DNA of 64,000 bases from Collinsella sp. (GTDB taxonomy: Bacteria > Actinomycetota > Coriobacteriia > Coriobacteriales > Coriobacteriaceae). A program made the position numbers and the translations under genes. How positions within the stretch are numbered: the first letter of the stretch is position 1; each line of letters starts with the position of its first letter. The notes beneath the pieces are model-generated. The model was given only the letters and a program-made list of their open reading frames with translations. It was not told the origin of the DNA and made no database searches. Shown in pieces: positions 1 through 8,360 of the stretch. The DNA lies in assembly GCA_019424905.1 (NCBI GenBank), contig JAHYYP010000004.1:1-64000 (forward strand), given 5' to 3'.

Positions 1-2
1 TC

Positions 3-696
3 CTCGGCGGGCTGCGCGAGCGCGGGCTGGCCGGCGTTCGCCTCGTGGTCTCCGACAGCCACGCCGGGCTCGTGGCCGCCGTCTCGCGCCTGTTCCAGGG
101 CTGCGCCTGGCAGCGCTGCGTGACGCACCTGCAGCGCAACCTCCAGAGCGCCTGCTCGGGCAGGCCCGAGGACTCCAAGGCGGCCGTCAGGGACCTCGTG
201 CACGCCGCGGTCTACCAGGACGACCCCGACCTCGCGCGCTGCGTGTGGGCCGAGGCGGCGCCCTGGGTGGCGTCGGTGTCCGCCAGGGCCGGCGAGGTCT
301 TCGAGCAGGCCGAGGACTCCGCGTTGGCGAATCCGGCGCATCCGCGTTGGCGCGATTGGCGAAAATACGTTGGTGAAAATGGTGAAAAATATATTGACGC
401 TAACACGCACCAACAACGTCCAGGAGCGCGCCAACCGCGAGATCAAGCGCCGCTACAGGGTCGTGCAGTCCTTCCCCTCGAGGGAGTCGATGCTGCGCCT
501 GACGTGCGCGAGCCTCATGGAGACCGAGGGACAGTGGTCCCAGCAGCGCGTGTTCTCCGAGGCCTCGGCCGCCGAGGGCTTCGCCGAGCCCGCGGACAGG
601 CCGGCCCCGACGGAGGGGAGGCGCCGCGCGCTCGGGCGGCGCGCCAGGGAGATAGTGGACGAGATAGTCGAGAGGCGCGGTCTCAAGAAGGAGTAA
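3..696 (+). pseudogene. IS256-family transposase remnant, 5'-truncated by window edge and frameshifted
   Basis: The reading frame enters from the left edge and reads the IS256 core LVVSDSHAGL, including a catalytic-type Asp, then WQRCVTHLQRN. It is broken after codon ALA (329) and resumes one frame over with RTNNVQERANREIKRR, the conserved C-terminal block carrying the catalytic-type Glu, ending in a stop at 696. In this family about 14 codons separate these blocks; here 79 nt do, so roughly 37 nt are extra. That stretch (about 330-405) is AT-rich, unlike the GC-rich flanks. The gene is therefore very unlikely to make an active transposase. The true 5' end lies outside the window. Confidence 0.85.
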
Positions 697-774
697 CATC
701 GGGACTTGCAGCGACGGACCTCGGGACGCTCTTACACCACGTCTGCGCGCGCCACCTCCCTAACGACTATTCTG

Positions 775-1018
775 GAGGGCTGTGTGCAAAAAAGGGCAAA
801 TATGAGTACTGTTGCCATTATGGCTGCATTTATTTTGTTCAAAAATGAGGTCACTGATGAGATTTAATACCATTAGGCGTCTCTTTTATTTAACATATGG
901 GGAGAAATAACGCCGTCTGTGGGCGCTTGGGGCGTTGAATGATCCCTGGAATGATTAAAATCGCTGTTACTAAACAAGTAGCAGTACTCATATTTGCCAT
1001 TTTTTGGACACGGTCCTC
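775..1018. repeat. 40-nt imperfect inverted repeat enclosing 164 nt
   Basis: Arms are 775-814 and the reverse complement of 979-1018. They share a core GCAAATATGAGTACTG preceded by an A-run and differ at about seven positions. No protein is encoded inside. The arrangement resembles a small non-autonomous mobile element or a paired regulatory repeat next to the IS remnant. Which of the two it is cannot be told from one copy. Confidence 0.55.
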
Positions 1019-1083
1019 TAAGGAGCCCTTTCCAGAGACGTCAGATGGCCTCAAACAGCCATAATCCAAAGGCTGTCTCAAAC

Positions 1084-1112
1084 AACTAGTCATTTAAGAA
1101 CGTCCCCAACGA
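1084..1112. repeat. Half copy of the dispersed GGGAC palindrome
   Basis: The segment contains AAGAACGTCCCCAA flanked by TAGTCATT and GACT. It matches the right half of the complete palindrome at 24531-24594, but no left half is present upstream, so it looks like a truncated copy. Confidence 0.5.
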
Positions 1113-1134
1113 CTGCCCACAAATAGCTGTACGC

Positions 1135-1175
1135 CAGCATCCAAAGATGTCGAAAAATATCGACTTTGGATGCTG
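1135..1175. other. Strong hairpin 3' of the glutaredoxin gene
   Basis: Twelve-base arms CAGCATCCAAAG and CTTTGGATGCTG enclose a smaller GTCGA/TCGAC stem. There is no T-run. It lies 60 nt downstream of the glutaredoxin stop on the minus strand and could end or protect that transcript. Confidence 0.45.
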
Positions 1176-1234
1176 ACATACATGTTTGTGCCGTATGGGT
1201 TTGTGCGTTGGGGCCGGCCGACCGCAATAGAACG

Positions 1235-1480
1235 CTAGAGCAGGTTCTTCTGTATCCACGCGATGATGTCGCCCGACTCGTAGAGCGGTGCGCCGTCAAT
1301 AAACAGGCAGGGAACCTGGCGTTTTCCGCCGATGGCGATGAGTGCCTGCTCGGCTTCGGTATCGGTCGAGATGTTGCGCTCGGGGATGGTCACGCCGTTA
1401 TCGGCCAGGAAACGCTTGACCTTTATGCAATACGGGCAGCCGGTCATAACGTAGAGCGCGAGCTCGTGATCAGTAGCCAT
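1235..1480 (-). CDS. Glutaredoxin-like small thiol-disulfide oxidoreductase
   Basis: An 81-residue glutaredoxin-fold protein with the dithiol active site TGCPYC near residue 13, the cis-proline strand QVPCLF and the C-terminal GDIIAWI helix that contacts glutathione-like thiols in the family. It would reduce disulfides in the cytosol. The start at 1480 is chosen because GGAGG sits 7 nt upstream; an in-frame start at 1519 has no such site. It is cotranscribable with the upstream minus-strand regulator gene. The physiological thiol partner is unknown; Coriobacteriia often lack glutathione synthesis. Confidence 0.88.
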   Translation of the reverse strand: MATDHELALYVMTGCPYCIKVKRFLADNGVTIPERNISTDTEAEQALIAIGGKRQVPCLFIDGAPLYESGDIIAWIQKNLL

Positions 1481-1531
1481 GGGCCTCCAATCGGTTGAGG
1501 TTTCGATTGAAATACCCAAAGCCGCCGCGGT

Positions 1532-2359
1532 CTATGCACGCGTCAACGACGACTCGATTGCCTGTACCAGAAACGCCGTGGCTCCGGTGCCGCAGGGCTT
1601 GTCGTAGTAGTCAACAAAGCGCTGGTCGGCAAGATAACCATTGGCGAGGCCCAGGTATGCTTCGTCCTGGGGCTCGTGTCCCCAGTTAAGGCCAATCCAT
1701 CGGCGGTGCATTGCGACAAGCTTGCGGGCTTCGTTACTCTTTGGATCGCCGTCGCCCATGGCAATCGAGAGCTGGCCCAGAATAGCGCGTCCAAGTTCCT
1801 TCATGTCGTTCCATGTCTCGGGATCCATATCCAGCAGTGCTTCGTTTGCGGCGTCGATCGCCTCGTCGCCATAGCGCGCTCGCGCCTCGGCACCGTAGCG
1901 CTCCTCGTTTTCTTGCACGGAGCGCCAGCGCTCCAGTTGCGGCAGCACGGCGCCCATGAGCGAGACGGCTTCATCGAGCGACATGCCGGTGTTTTGTGCC
2001 AGGCGCGGGGCACAATCCTCGATCATTGCTTCCATTGTGGTGTCGTAGGTGTACTTGCCGCGGTCGTAGCACCACTTGCAGTAATGGTCGGTCGTGGCGC
2101 CCGCGGCATCGGTGCCGCAGTCGTCGGGCATGAGCACCATGCCGCAGCTCTGACAATAGTGCTCGGGCATTTCGAGCAGGTGCGACAGCGGCTCTCCGGT
2201 AACGGCGGCAATGAGCTTCATCATGTCGATGCCCGGGGTGACTTCGCCGCGCTCCCAACGGCTCACGGCTTGGCGCGTGACGTAGAGCTTGGCGGCGAGC
2301 TGCTCTTGGGTAAGGTTGTTGGCGCGGCGGACGGCGATGAGTTTTTCTGCAAAGGCCAT
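1532..2359 (-). CDS. XRE-family regulator with zinc ribbon and TipAS-type domain
   Basis: A 275-residue protein in three parts. Residues 1-55 form a Cro/C1-type helix-turn-helix (NLTQEQLAAKL, VTRQAVSRWERG). Residues about 68-110 hold a putative zinc ribbon with CQSC and CKWC pairs. The remainder resembles the TipAS drug-binding domain (MDPETWNDM, LNWGHEP, DYYDKPCG). TipAS domains bind peptide antibiotics or other ligands, so a ligand-sensing transcription factor is inferred. A good AAAGGAG site precedes the ATG at 2359. It is divergent from the TrmO-like gene; targets are unknown. Confidence 0.85.
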   Translation of the reverse strand: MAFAEKLIAVRRANNLTQEQLAAKLYVTRQAVSRWERGEVTPGIDMMKLIAAVTGEPLSHLLEMPEHYCQSCGMVLMPDDCGTDAAGATTDHYCKWCYDRGKYTYDTTMEAMIEDCAPRLAQNTGMSLDEAVSLMGAVLPQLERWRSVQENEERYGAEARARYGDEAIDAANEALLDMDPETWNDMKELGRAILGQLSIAMGDGDPKSNEARKLVAMHRRWIGLNWGHEPQDEAYLGLANGYLADQRFVDYYDKPCGTGATAFLVQAIESSLTRA

Positions 2360-2486
2360 GACGGCTCCTTTCTGGTGCTTGTTGGCTTAAGCATACGCGG
2401 CAGCCGATGTCCTTCCAAGCAACCGTTGGTTGCATGCAGATGACGATGAGAGAGAATCGCGGCCTGCGCCCCGCGCGCCTGTGCCG

Positions 2487-2492
2487 TACAAT
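2487..2492 (+). promoter_or_regulatory. -10 box TACAAT giving a likely leaderless trmO transcript
   Basis: TACAAT ends 7 nt before the ATG at 2500, so transcription would begin at or next to the start codon. No Shine-Dalgarno sequence is present between them. No clear -35 is seen. Confidence 0.5.
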
Positions 2493-2499
2493 GACCGGC

Positions 2500-3237
2500 A
2501 TGGAACCTATTGCACGCATACATACCGACCTGCCGCAGAAGTTCGGCATTCCGCGCAACAGTTTTTTGGCGCCCCATCTGCAGGGACGCATCGTTTTTGA
2601 GCCGGAATTTGCCTCCAATGCAGCGGTTGAGGGCCTGGACTCCTTCTCTCACCTATGGCTGCTCTGGCGCTTCGAAAACGGCACGCCCGGCGGCACGGCT
2701 AAAGAAATTGCCGTCGACGCTAAAACACAGGACAGGTCCGGCACCAACGCAAAATGGTCGAAAACCGTGCGCCCGCCGCGCCTGGGTGGAGCCGAGCGCG
2801 TGGGCGTATTTGCCACACGCAGCCCGTTTCGCCCCAATCCCATCGGTCTTACCTGCGTTGAGCTCGACCGCGTGGAGCTTACCGACGACGGCCCCATCAT
2901 CCATGTGCTGGGAGCCGATCTGCGTGACGGCACGCCCATCTACGACATTAAGCCCTACATTCCGTTTGCGGATTGCCATCCAGATGCGACCGGCGGCTGG
3001 ATTGAGGATGCTCCGTGGCAAGAGCTCGATATCGAGTTCCCGCAAGCGCTGCAGGATATGATTCCGCCCGCAAAGCTCCCCGGCTTGATAGAGGTCCTTC
3101 GTCAAGATCCTCGCCGCGCGGGTAGCAAACACGAGCCAAACCGCGTCTACCATCTGGCTTACGCTGGGCTCGACATATCCTTTACGGTTGATGGAACCAG
3201 GTTGACGGTAATCGCCGTCAACGACGCGCGGGACTAG
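2500..3237 (+). CDS. trmO: TrmO-like tRNA (adenine37-N6)-methyltransferase (TsaA/VirR family)
   Basis: A 245-residue protein with the family hallmarks: FGIPRN near the N-terminus, the block FATRSPFRPNPIGLT around residue 105, and DIKPYIP around 150. E. coli TrmO uses S-adenosylmethionine to N6-methylate t6A37 in tRNA-Thr; the same activity is inferred. An upstream in-frame ATG at 2407 would add 31 residues without homology, whereas the ATG at 2500 starts exactly where the family begins (MEPIARI). It lacks a ribosome site and sits 7 nt behind a TACAAT box, suggesting leaderless translation. Confidence 0.88.
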   Translation: MEPIARIHTDLPQKFGIPRNSFLAPHLQGRIVFEPEFASNAAVEGLDSFSHLWLLWRFENGTPGGTAKEIAVDAKTQDRSGTNAKWSKTVRPPRLGGAERVGVFATRSPFRPNPIGLTCVELDRVELTDDGPIIHVLGADLRDGTPIYDIKPYIPFADCHPDATGGWIEDAPWQELDIEFPQALQDMIPPAKLPGLIEVLRQDPRRAGSKHEPNRVYHLAYAGLDISFTVDGTRLTVIAVNDARD

Positions 3238-3350
3238 CCGGCCATTCGCCGGCGCCCGCCAAATTCAACGCCAAACCCTCATGACAAAATCGCCCACGCT
3301 GGTGGACAATAACGCCTACCAAAACAATCCGCTTTGCACGGGAGCTCAGC

Positions 3351-4565
3351 ATGAAATACGACTTTACTTCGCTTATCGACCGCCACGGCATGGACGCCAT
3401 CGCCGTTGACTCCTGGGGTGAAATCCCCGGCATGGCTCCGAACGCGCCCGACGAGGGCTTCGACCGCATCCCCATGTGGGTGGCGGACATGAACTTTGCC
3501 ACGGTGCCCACGGTCCAGGAGCACATCATTCAGCGCGCCCAGCATCCCATGTTTGGCTATTTCGATCCTCGCCCCGAGTACTTCGACCGCATCATCGAAT
3601 GGCAGAGCCGCCGTAATGGCGTCGAGGGCCTGCTCCCGGAGCATATCGGCTACGAGAACGGCGTGCTGGGCGGCGTCGTGTCGACCCTGCGCGCGTATGT
3701 CCAGCCGGGCGATGCGGTGCTGGTCCACAGCCCGACCTACATCGGCTTTACCAAGTCCATCGAAGCCGCGGGCTATCGCATTGTCCACAGCCCGCTTAAG
3801 CTCGACGACCAGGGCGTGTGGCGTATGGACTTTGAGGACATGGAGCGCAAGCTCGCCCAAAACCACATCCATGCTGCGGTGTTCTGCTCGCCGCACAATC
3901 CCTGCGGTCGCGTATGGGAGCGCGACGAGATCGAACGTGCCATGGACATCTATCGCCAGCACGATTGTGTGGTGATCTCGGATGAGATTTGGTCCGATAT
4001 CATCCTGCCGGGCCACAAGCATATCCCGACGCAGTCGGTGAGCGAGGATGCCCGCATGCGCACGGTCGCCCTCTATGCGCCGAGCAAGACGTTTAACCTG
4101 GCGGGCCTGGTCGGCAGCTACCACATCATCTATAACGAGACGCTGCGCGACCGCGTGTGCGCCGTGTCCAATAAGACCCACTACAACGAGATGAATGTCC
4201 TTTCGATGCACGCGCTTATCGGTGCCTACCAGCCGCAGGGCTACGAGTGGCTCGATGAGCTCAACGAGGTTATCGAGGGCAACATTGACTACTTCTGCGA
4301 TTACGTTGACGAGCATTTTGCGGGCGTGTCCCATTCGCGTCCGCAAGGCACCTATATGGTGTTCTTGGACTGCACCGAGTGGTGTCGCGAGCATGGCCGC
4401 GATATTCAGTGGTTGCTCGACGAGGGGGCGCGCGTGGGCGTGGGGTATCAGGACGGCCGTCCGTTCCACGGACCCTGCCACATTCGCGTGAATCTGGCGC
4501 TGCCGCTTTCGCGCGTGAGGGAAGCGTGCGACCGCCTGGACCGCTACGTTTTTAATGCACGATAG
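3351..4565 (+). CDS. MalY/PatB-type PLP aminotransferase, probable cystathionine beta-lyase
   Basis: A 404-residue fold-type I PLP enzyme. The N-terminus has the MalY/PatB signature IPMWVADMNF. The middle carries SPHNPCGRV and VISDEIWSD (the Asp that holds the pyridine nitrogen), and APSKTFNLAG contains the PLP lysine K246. The C-terminus ends with a substrate Arg block HIRVNLA. Members cleave cystathionine or cysteine to homocysteine or sulfide, pyruvate and ammonia; the exact substrate is not decided by sequence. GGAG precedes the ATG. It follows trmO by about 110 nt and is probably transcribed on its own. Confidence 0.87.
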   Translation: MKYDFTSLIDRHGMDAIAVDSWGEIPGMAPNAPDEGFDRIPMWVADMNFATVPTVQEHIIQRAQHPMFGYFDPRPEYFDRIIEWQSRRNGVEGLLPEHIGYENGVLGGVVSTLRAYVQPGDAVLVHSPTYIGFTKSIEAAGYRIVHSPLKLDDQGVWRMDFEDMERKLAQNHIHAAVFCSPHNPCGRVWERDEIERAMDIYRQHDCVVISDEIWSDIILPGHKHIPTQSVSEDARMRTVALYAPSKTFNLAGLVGSYHIIYNETLRDRVCAVSNKTHYNEMNVLSMHALIGAYQPQGYEWLDELNEVIEGNIDYFCDYVDEHFAGVSHSRPQGTYMVFLDCTEWCREHGRDIQWLLDEGARVGVGYQDGRPFHGPCHIRVNLALPLSRVREACDRLDRYVFNAR

Positions 4566-4575
4566 GCGTGCGCTG

Positions 4576-4617
4576 CATGCGGGACCTTCTGCCAAGCCGG
4601 CTGGAAGGCCCCGCATG
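4576..4617 (+). terminator. Hairpin after the MalY-like gene
   Basis: Arms CATGCGGG and CCCGCATG flank a loop that itself contains the complementary ACCTT/AAGG. No T-run follows, so termination strength is doubtful. Confidence 0.4.
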
Positions 4618-4709
4618 GTAATGCGTCTGTAACCATTGGGCGTTCGAGTGGTTTCGTTTGCTATTATCTTTAACCATTTCAGTCTGTAAACAGGATCGTC
4701 TGGAGCTCG

Positions 4710-5579
4710 ATGAAAAGACCCCGTCGCTCGGTTGCCATATCGTTGTTTGTTGCGCTTACGGTAGCGTGTGCCTTTGTCGTAGCGATAGCCGGCTGTTCCG
4801 GGTCGAATGGCAGGGCCTCGACGTCTGCATTAGAAGGCCTGGACGCCTCGCAGGCCAAAGACGACAACCTTAAGACGCTCAACGTCGGCAGCGACCTCTA
4901 TCCACCGTTTGTGTATACCGACGAGTACGGCGATATCGTTGGCCTGGATGTCGAGATATTGACCGAGGCTTTGGCCCGCATTGGTTACAAGCCAAAGTAC
5001 CAGCTGATCGATTGGGAAAAGAAGAACGAGCTACTGGCGAGCGGCGAGCTCGATTGCGTCATGGGCAGCTTTAGCATGACGGGTCGCGAAAACGAGTATC
5101 GTTGGGCCGGCCCGTACCTTGCGAGCCGCCAGGTGGTCGCGGTCGATCCCCAGAGCGATATCTACACGCTTGCCGATCTTGAGGATAAGGTCGTGGCGGT
5201 CCAGTCCACCACCAAGCCCGAGGACATTTTGCTCAATCATACAAATGAAAACGTTCCGCAGATCAAAGAGCTCTACTGCTTTTCGGACCGTTCGTATCTG
5301 AACCCGGCGCTCGTCGAGGGTCTGGTCGACGCCATCGCCGCGCATGAGTCCTCGCTGCTCACCTACGAAAAAGACTATGGCGTAACGTATCGCATTTTGG
5401 ATGAGCCGCTGCTAGAGGTTGGTTTGGGCACCGCTTTCGATATCAATGATACGCGCGGCATCGACGTTAAACTCACCCGTGCCTACCAAGAAATGCTTGC
5501 CGATGGCACCATGGAACGTCTGGTGTCAAAGTACTTTGATGACCCTTCGCCACTTTTGAATATGGAGGGCCTGTCATGA
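4710..5579 (+). CDS. Solute-binding lipoprotein, SBP_bac_3 type, partner of a hybrid kinase
   Basis: A 289-residue protein with a lipoprotein signal peptide: basic MKRPRR start, hydrophobic helix, and a lipobox ending at the Cys of IAGC near residue 28. The rest matches family 3 amino-acid-binding proteins (NVGSDLYPPF, GLDVEILTEAL, LASGELDCVMGSFSMT). No transporter permease or ATPase gene is nearby. Its stop overlaps the start of the hybrid histidine kinase by 4 nt, so it is inferred to present a ligand to that kinase at the membrane rather than feed an ABC importer. GGAG lies upstream of the ATG, and a TATTAT -10 box occurs at 4662-4667. Confidence 0.88.
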   Translation: MKRPRRSVAISLFVALTVACAFVVAIAGCSGSNGRASTSALEGLDASQAKDDNLKTLNVGSDLYPPFVYTDEYGDIVGLDVEILTEALARIGYKPKYQLIDWEKKNELLASGELDCVMGSFSMTGRENEYRWAGPYLASRQVVAVDPQSDIYTLADLEDKVVAVQSTTKPEDILLNHTNENVPQIKELYCFSDRSYLNPALVEGLVDAIAAHESSLLTYEKDYGVTYRILDEPLLEVGLGTAFDINDTRGIDVKLTRAYQEMLADGTMERLVSKYFDDPSPLLNMEGLS

Positions 5580-7768
5580 TCGATGCGCCCGACCACGCCG
5601 TAGAGGAGCGGGGCAATCGTTCGACAGGGGCATGGCTCCTTGTCGCCCTGCTGGGGATAGCGCTCTCGGTTGTTGCCGGCATGATGAGCTACGGCTACAC
5701 GACAGCTCAGGCCGAGCAGCGCTTTGCCGACGTTGTCGATTACGTGGCGACGCAGAGCCTTTCCTACGATGCATTCAATAGCGCCTATACGACCAAAAAC
5801 CTGATTCGCGTTATGGAGATCGCCGGAGAGACAGCGCGCGATATGGAGCGCGACGGTTCGGTGGATAACGCCATGCTGGAGCAATATGCCGACCAGTTCA
5901 ACGTGAGCGCACTGATCGTGACGGACGCATCGGGCAATTTGGTGTCCGAGTCCTCGATGGATGGCGTGGGCTACGAGTCGCTCGCTACGTATCTCAAGGA
6001 AGCACCCGTGCTGGAGGTGGCAGCCCATCCGCTTAAGTCCTATACCGCCCGCATTACGCTTTCGGATGATTCGGTTGCAGACATTGGTTGCGTGACCCGG
6101 CAAGATGGCGAGGGCATCGTTATCGCGGTCAGGCATCAGAGCGCGAAGGCAGTTGCAAACAATACGCTCAAACTGCAGAGCCTGCTCGGTGGTTATGAGA
6201 CCATCGACAGTGGCAATATCGTGATCGAAAGCGATGGCAAGGTCGTTGCGACCAATGCCGTTGAACCCACCATATTGGGCGTATTCAATCTGCCTGCAAC
6301 GGATGCCTTTATTGTCGACGGTATTAAGGATCGATGCCTGCCCGGCAAAGTCCGACTGGTCAACGCCAGCGGCGAGTGGTATTTGGGCACATTTGGAAAA
6401 GCGCGCGGGTTCTACGTGTACACCTATGCCTCGGCGCGGCGCTACTTTGAGGTCGTCGCGGCTGTTGCTGCCGGCGTGCTGGTGCTCTACAGCGGTGTTA
6501 TAGCCGTTGTTGTGATGGTGCGTCGCCGCGCTGATCGTCGACGTTTGACGGACTTACTGCAGCAGGAGCGCGACTATGGCGACAAGCTGGCAAAGGCAGC
6601 GCGTGAGGCCTCGTCTGCCAACTCGGCAAAGACGGAGTTTTTGCGTCGCATGAGCCACGATCTGCGCACGCCCATCAACGGCATTCGCGGCATGGTCGAG
6701 GTCGGCGATGCCAATGCGGACGATCTGCAAAAGCAGACCGAGTGCCGCTCAAAGATCTGGACGGCATCGGGACTGCTGCTCGACCTTGCCAACGAGGCCC
6801 TGGATATGAGTCGCCTGGAGAGCGGGCAAATCGATCTGGAGCTTGTTCCCACAAACTTGGTGACCCTCAACCACGAGGTGCGCGATATTCTGGAGCGCCA
6901 GGCCGAGGAGCGTCTGGTGACAATTATCTGCGACCAGCAGACGCTTAATCATCCCTATGCGCGGGTGAGCGTGACGCACCTCAAGCGCTTGTTGCTCAAT
7001 ATTGCCGGCAATGCCGTCAAGTACAACCGCCAGGGCGGCTATGTTCGCCTGGTGTGCCGCGAGGTGGAGCCAGCGGATGGCGTCCCCGTCTATGAATACA
7101 CGATCGCCGACAACGGTATTGGCATGAGCGAGGAGTTCCAACAGCGCCTCTACGAGCCGTTTTGCCGTGAGGGGCAACAGGTGGAAGGCGCTTCATCGGG
7201 AACTGGCCTGGGCGCGCCTATCGCAAAACAGTTGGTCGAGCTTATGGGCGGAACCATGAGTTTTACGAGCGTCTTGGGGCAGGGGACGACGTTTACCATC
7301 CGCCTGCCGTTCGAGAAATGCAAGCGCTCCGAGATTCCTCAGGCTGTGCGCGTGGACGCGGGAGACGGCGATGCACTCCAGGGCTTGCGCGTTTTGCTCG
7401 TAGAGGATAACGATCTGAATGCCGAGATCGCGCAGTTTACGCTCAGCCGTGCCGGTGCCGTCGTGACACACGCTAGGGATGGTGAGTCTGCCGTCGAGAT
7501 GTTTGCCGCGAGCGTGCCGCACGAGTACGACGTGGTGTTGATGGACATCATGATGCCGGGCATCGATGGCCTTGAGGCCACACGTCAGATTCGAGCACTC
7601 GATCGCGAGGATGCCGCGACCACGCCGATTATCGCCGTGAGCGCCAACGCCTTTGCCGACGACCGCAGGCTTTCGCGTGAGGCGGGCATGAACGCGCACC
7701 TGAGTAAACCCGTGAGCTCGCAGGAGCTCATTGAGGCGCTTGCGCACATAGCCGCCGACGCTCTATAA
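5576..7768 (+). CDS. Hybrid sensor histidine kinase with C-terminal receiver
   Basis: A 730-residue membrane kinase. TM1 is about 19-40, an extracytoplasmic sensor domain about 41-287, and TM2 about 288-312. A HisKA domain follows with phospho-acceptor H361 in RMSHDLRTP, then an HATPase domain (NAVKYN, DNGIGM, GTGLGAPIAKQL) and a receiver with phospho-acceptor D657 in LMDIMMPG. There is no Hpt, DNA-binding or other output domain, and no response regulator gene is adjacent. Translation is coupled to the lipoprotein gene by an ATGA overlap. Downstream signalling must run through a partner elsewhere, or the receiver may act as a phosphate sink. Confidence 0.9.
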   Translation: MIDAPDHAVEERGNRSTGAWLLVALLGIALSVVAGMMSYGYTTAQAEQRFADVVDYVATQSLSYDAFNSAYTTKNLIRVMEIAGETARDMERDGSVDNAMLEQYADQFNVSALIVTDASGNLVSESSMDGVGYESLATYLKEAPVLEVAAHPLKSYTARITLSDDSVADIGCVTRQDGEGIVIAVRHQSAKAVANNTLKLQSLLGGYETIDSGNIVIESDGKVVATNAVEPTILGVFNLPATDAFIVDGIKDRCLPGKVRLVNASGEWYLGTFGKARGFYVYTYASARRYFEVVAAVAAGVLVLYSGVIAVVVMVRRRADRRRLTDLLQQERDYGDKLAKAAREASSANSAKTEFLRRMSHDLRTPINGIRGMVEVGDANADDLQKQTECRSKIWTASGLLLDLANEALDMSRLESGQIDLELVPTNLVTLNHEVRDILERQAEERLVTIICDQQTLNHPYARVSVTHLKRLLLNIAGNAVKYNRQGGYVRLVCREVEPADGVPVYEYTIADNGIGMSEEFQQRLYEPFCREGQQVEGASSGTGLGAPIAKQLVELMGGTMSFTSVLGQGTTFTIRLPFEKCKRSEIPQAVRVDAGDGDALQGLRVLLVEDNDLNAEIAQFTLSRAGAVVTHARDGESAVEMFAASVPHEYDVVLMDIMMPGIDGLEATRQIRALDREDAATTPIIAVSANAFADDRRLSREAGMNAHLSKPVSSQELIEALAHIAADAL

Positions 7769-7770
7769 GC

Positions 7771-7810
7771 ATATGGCCTGGTTCCAAGGTGGGTTGGAAC
7801 CAGGCCATAT
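7771..7810. terminator. Bidirectional terminator between convergent genes
   Basis: A perfect 17-bp stem, ATATGGCCTGGTTCCAA and its complement, closes a 6-nt loop, with a T-rich tail on the plus strand. It lies between the plus-strand kinase and the minus-strand oxidase gene. Confidence 0.8.
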
Positions 7811-7838
7811 TGTTATTGATGAGGCCTGCTGAGGGGGC

Positions 7839-8318
7839 TTACTTTTCCTGAATCTGCTTGCCGCAGAGATGCTCAATCGTAATCTCGTAGAGCTGGACGC
7901 CCTTAATGTCCTTGGCGATTTCCTCTTCGACTTCCTCGGCGGAAGGGTAGTACTTAAGGGCGAGCTGGCGGACTTTGTCTTCGATAAACGCGGGAGCGTC
8001 GTTCGCCAGGCGACAGCGGCCAAAGACCACGGTACTCATAACGTAGGGAGCCCAGTCACCGTCCTTGTGCCACTCGTTGCCGTAAACGGTAAAGCAGACC
8101 TTGTCATCGCGCTTGAGTGCGTCGACCTTGTGGCCGGCTTTGGCGCCATGGAAATAAATCTTGTCGTGCTCGGTGTCAAAGAAGTAGTTGACGGGAATGG
8201 CGTACGGGTAGCCATCGTCGCCGTTGACGGCAAAGACGCCGCGCTTGCAGGTAGCGAGCAGTTCGCGCGCTTCCTCGTCGGTGATGGCGCGTTTCTTTCG
8301 ACGTAAGGGCCTAAACAT
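7839..8318 (-). CDS. Pyridoxamine 5'-phosphate oxidase-fold flavoprotein (NimA-like)
   Basis: A 159-residue split-barrel protein. It has the NimA/PNPOx features RGVFAVNGDDGYPYAIPVNY, a central KIYFHGAKAGHK strand-turn-strand and a conserved FTVYG segment. Such proteins bind FMN or haem; some reduce nitroimidazoles, but the substrate here is unknown. The start at 8318 is preferred over the in-frame upstream ATG at 8357 because AAAGGAA precedes it by about 8 nt. It follows the large hybrid kinase gene on the same strand by 42 nt and may share its transcript. Confidence 0.8.
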   Translation of the reverse strand: MFRPLRRKKRAITDEEARELLATCKRGVFAVNGDDGYPYAIPVNYFFDTEHDKIYFHGAKAGHKVDALKRDDKVCFTVYGNEWHKDGDWAPYVMSTVVFGRCRLANDAPAFIEDKVRQLALKYYPSAEEVEEEIAKDIKGVQLYEITIEHLCGKQIQEK

Positions 8319-8360
8319 CGCTGGCTTCCTTTCTGGTCGTGCGTGGTGGTTGAGCACAAA

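Larger units (their letters stand above)
697..1234. other. Repeat-rich intergenic gap after the transposase remnant
   Basis: No convincing gene is visible in these 538 nt. The first 70 nt resemble the right end of an IS256-type element (a TACACCACG stretch near 733). Then follow a 40-nt imperfect inverted repeat, a half copy of the dispersed GGGAC palindrome and a strong hairpin. Base composition drops well below the flanking coding DNA, as in insertion and deletion hot spots. Confidence 0.5.

Noticed and set aside
3279..4616. Minus-strand open frame of 445 codons over the MalY-like gene
   Set aside because: Shadow of the PLP enzyme gene without any domain of its own.
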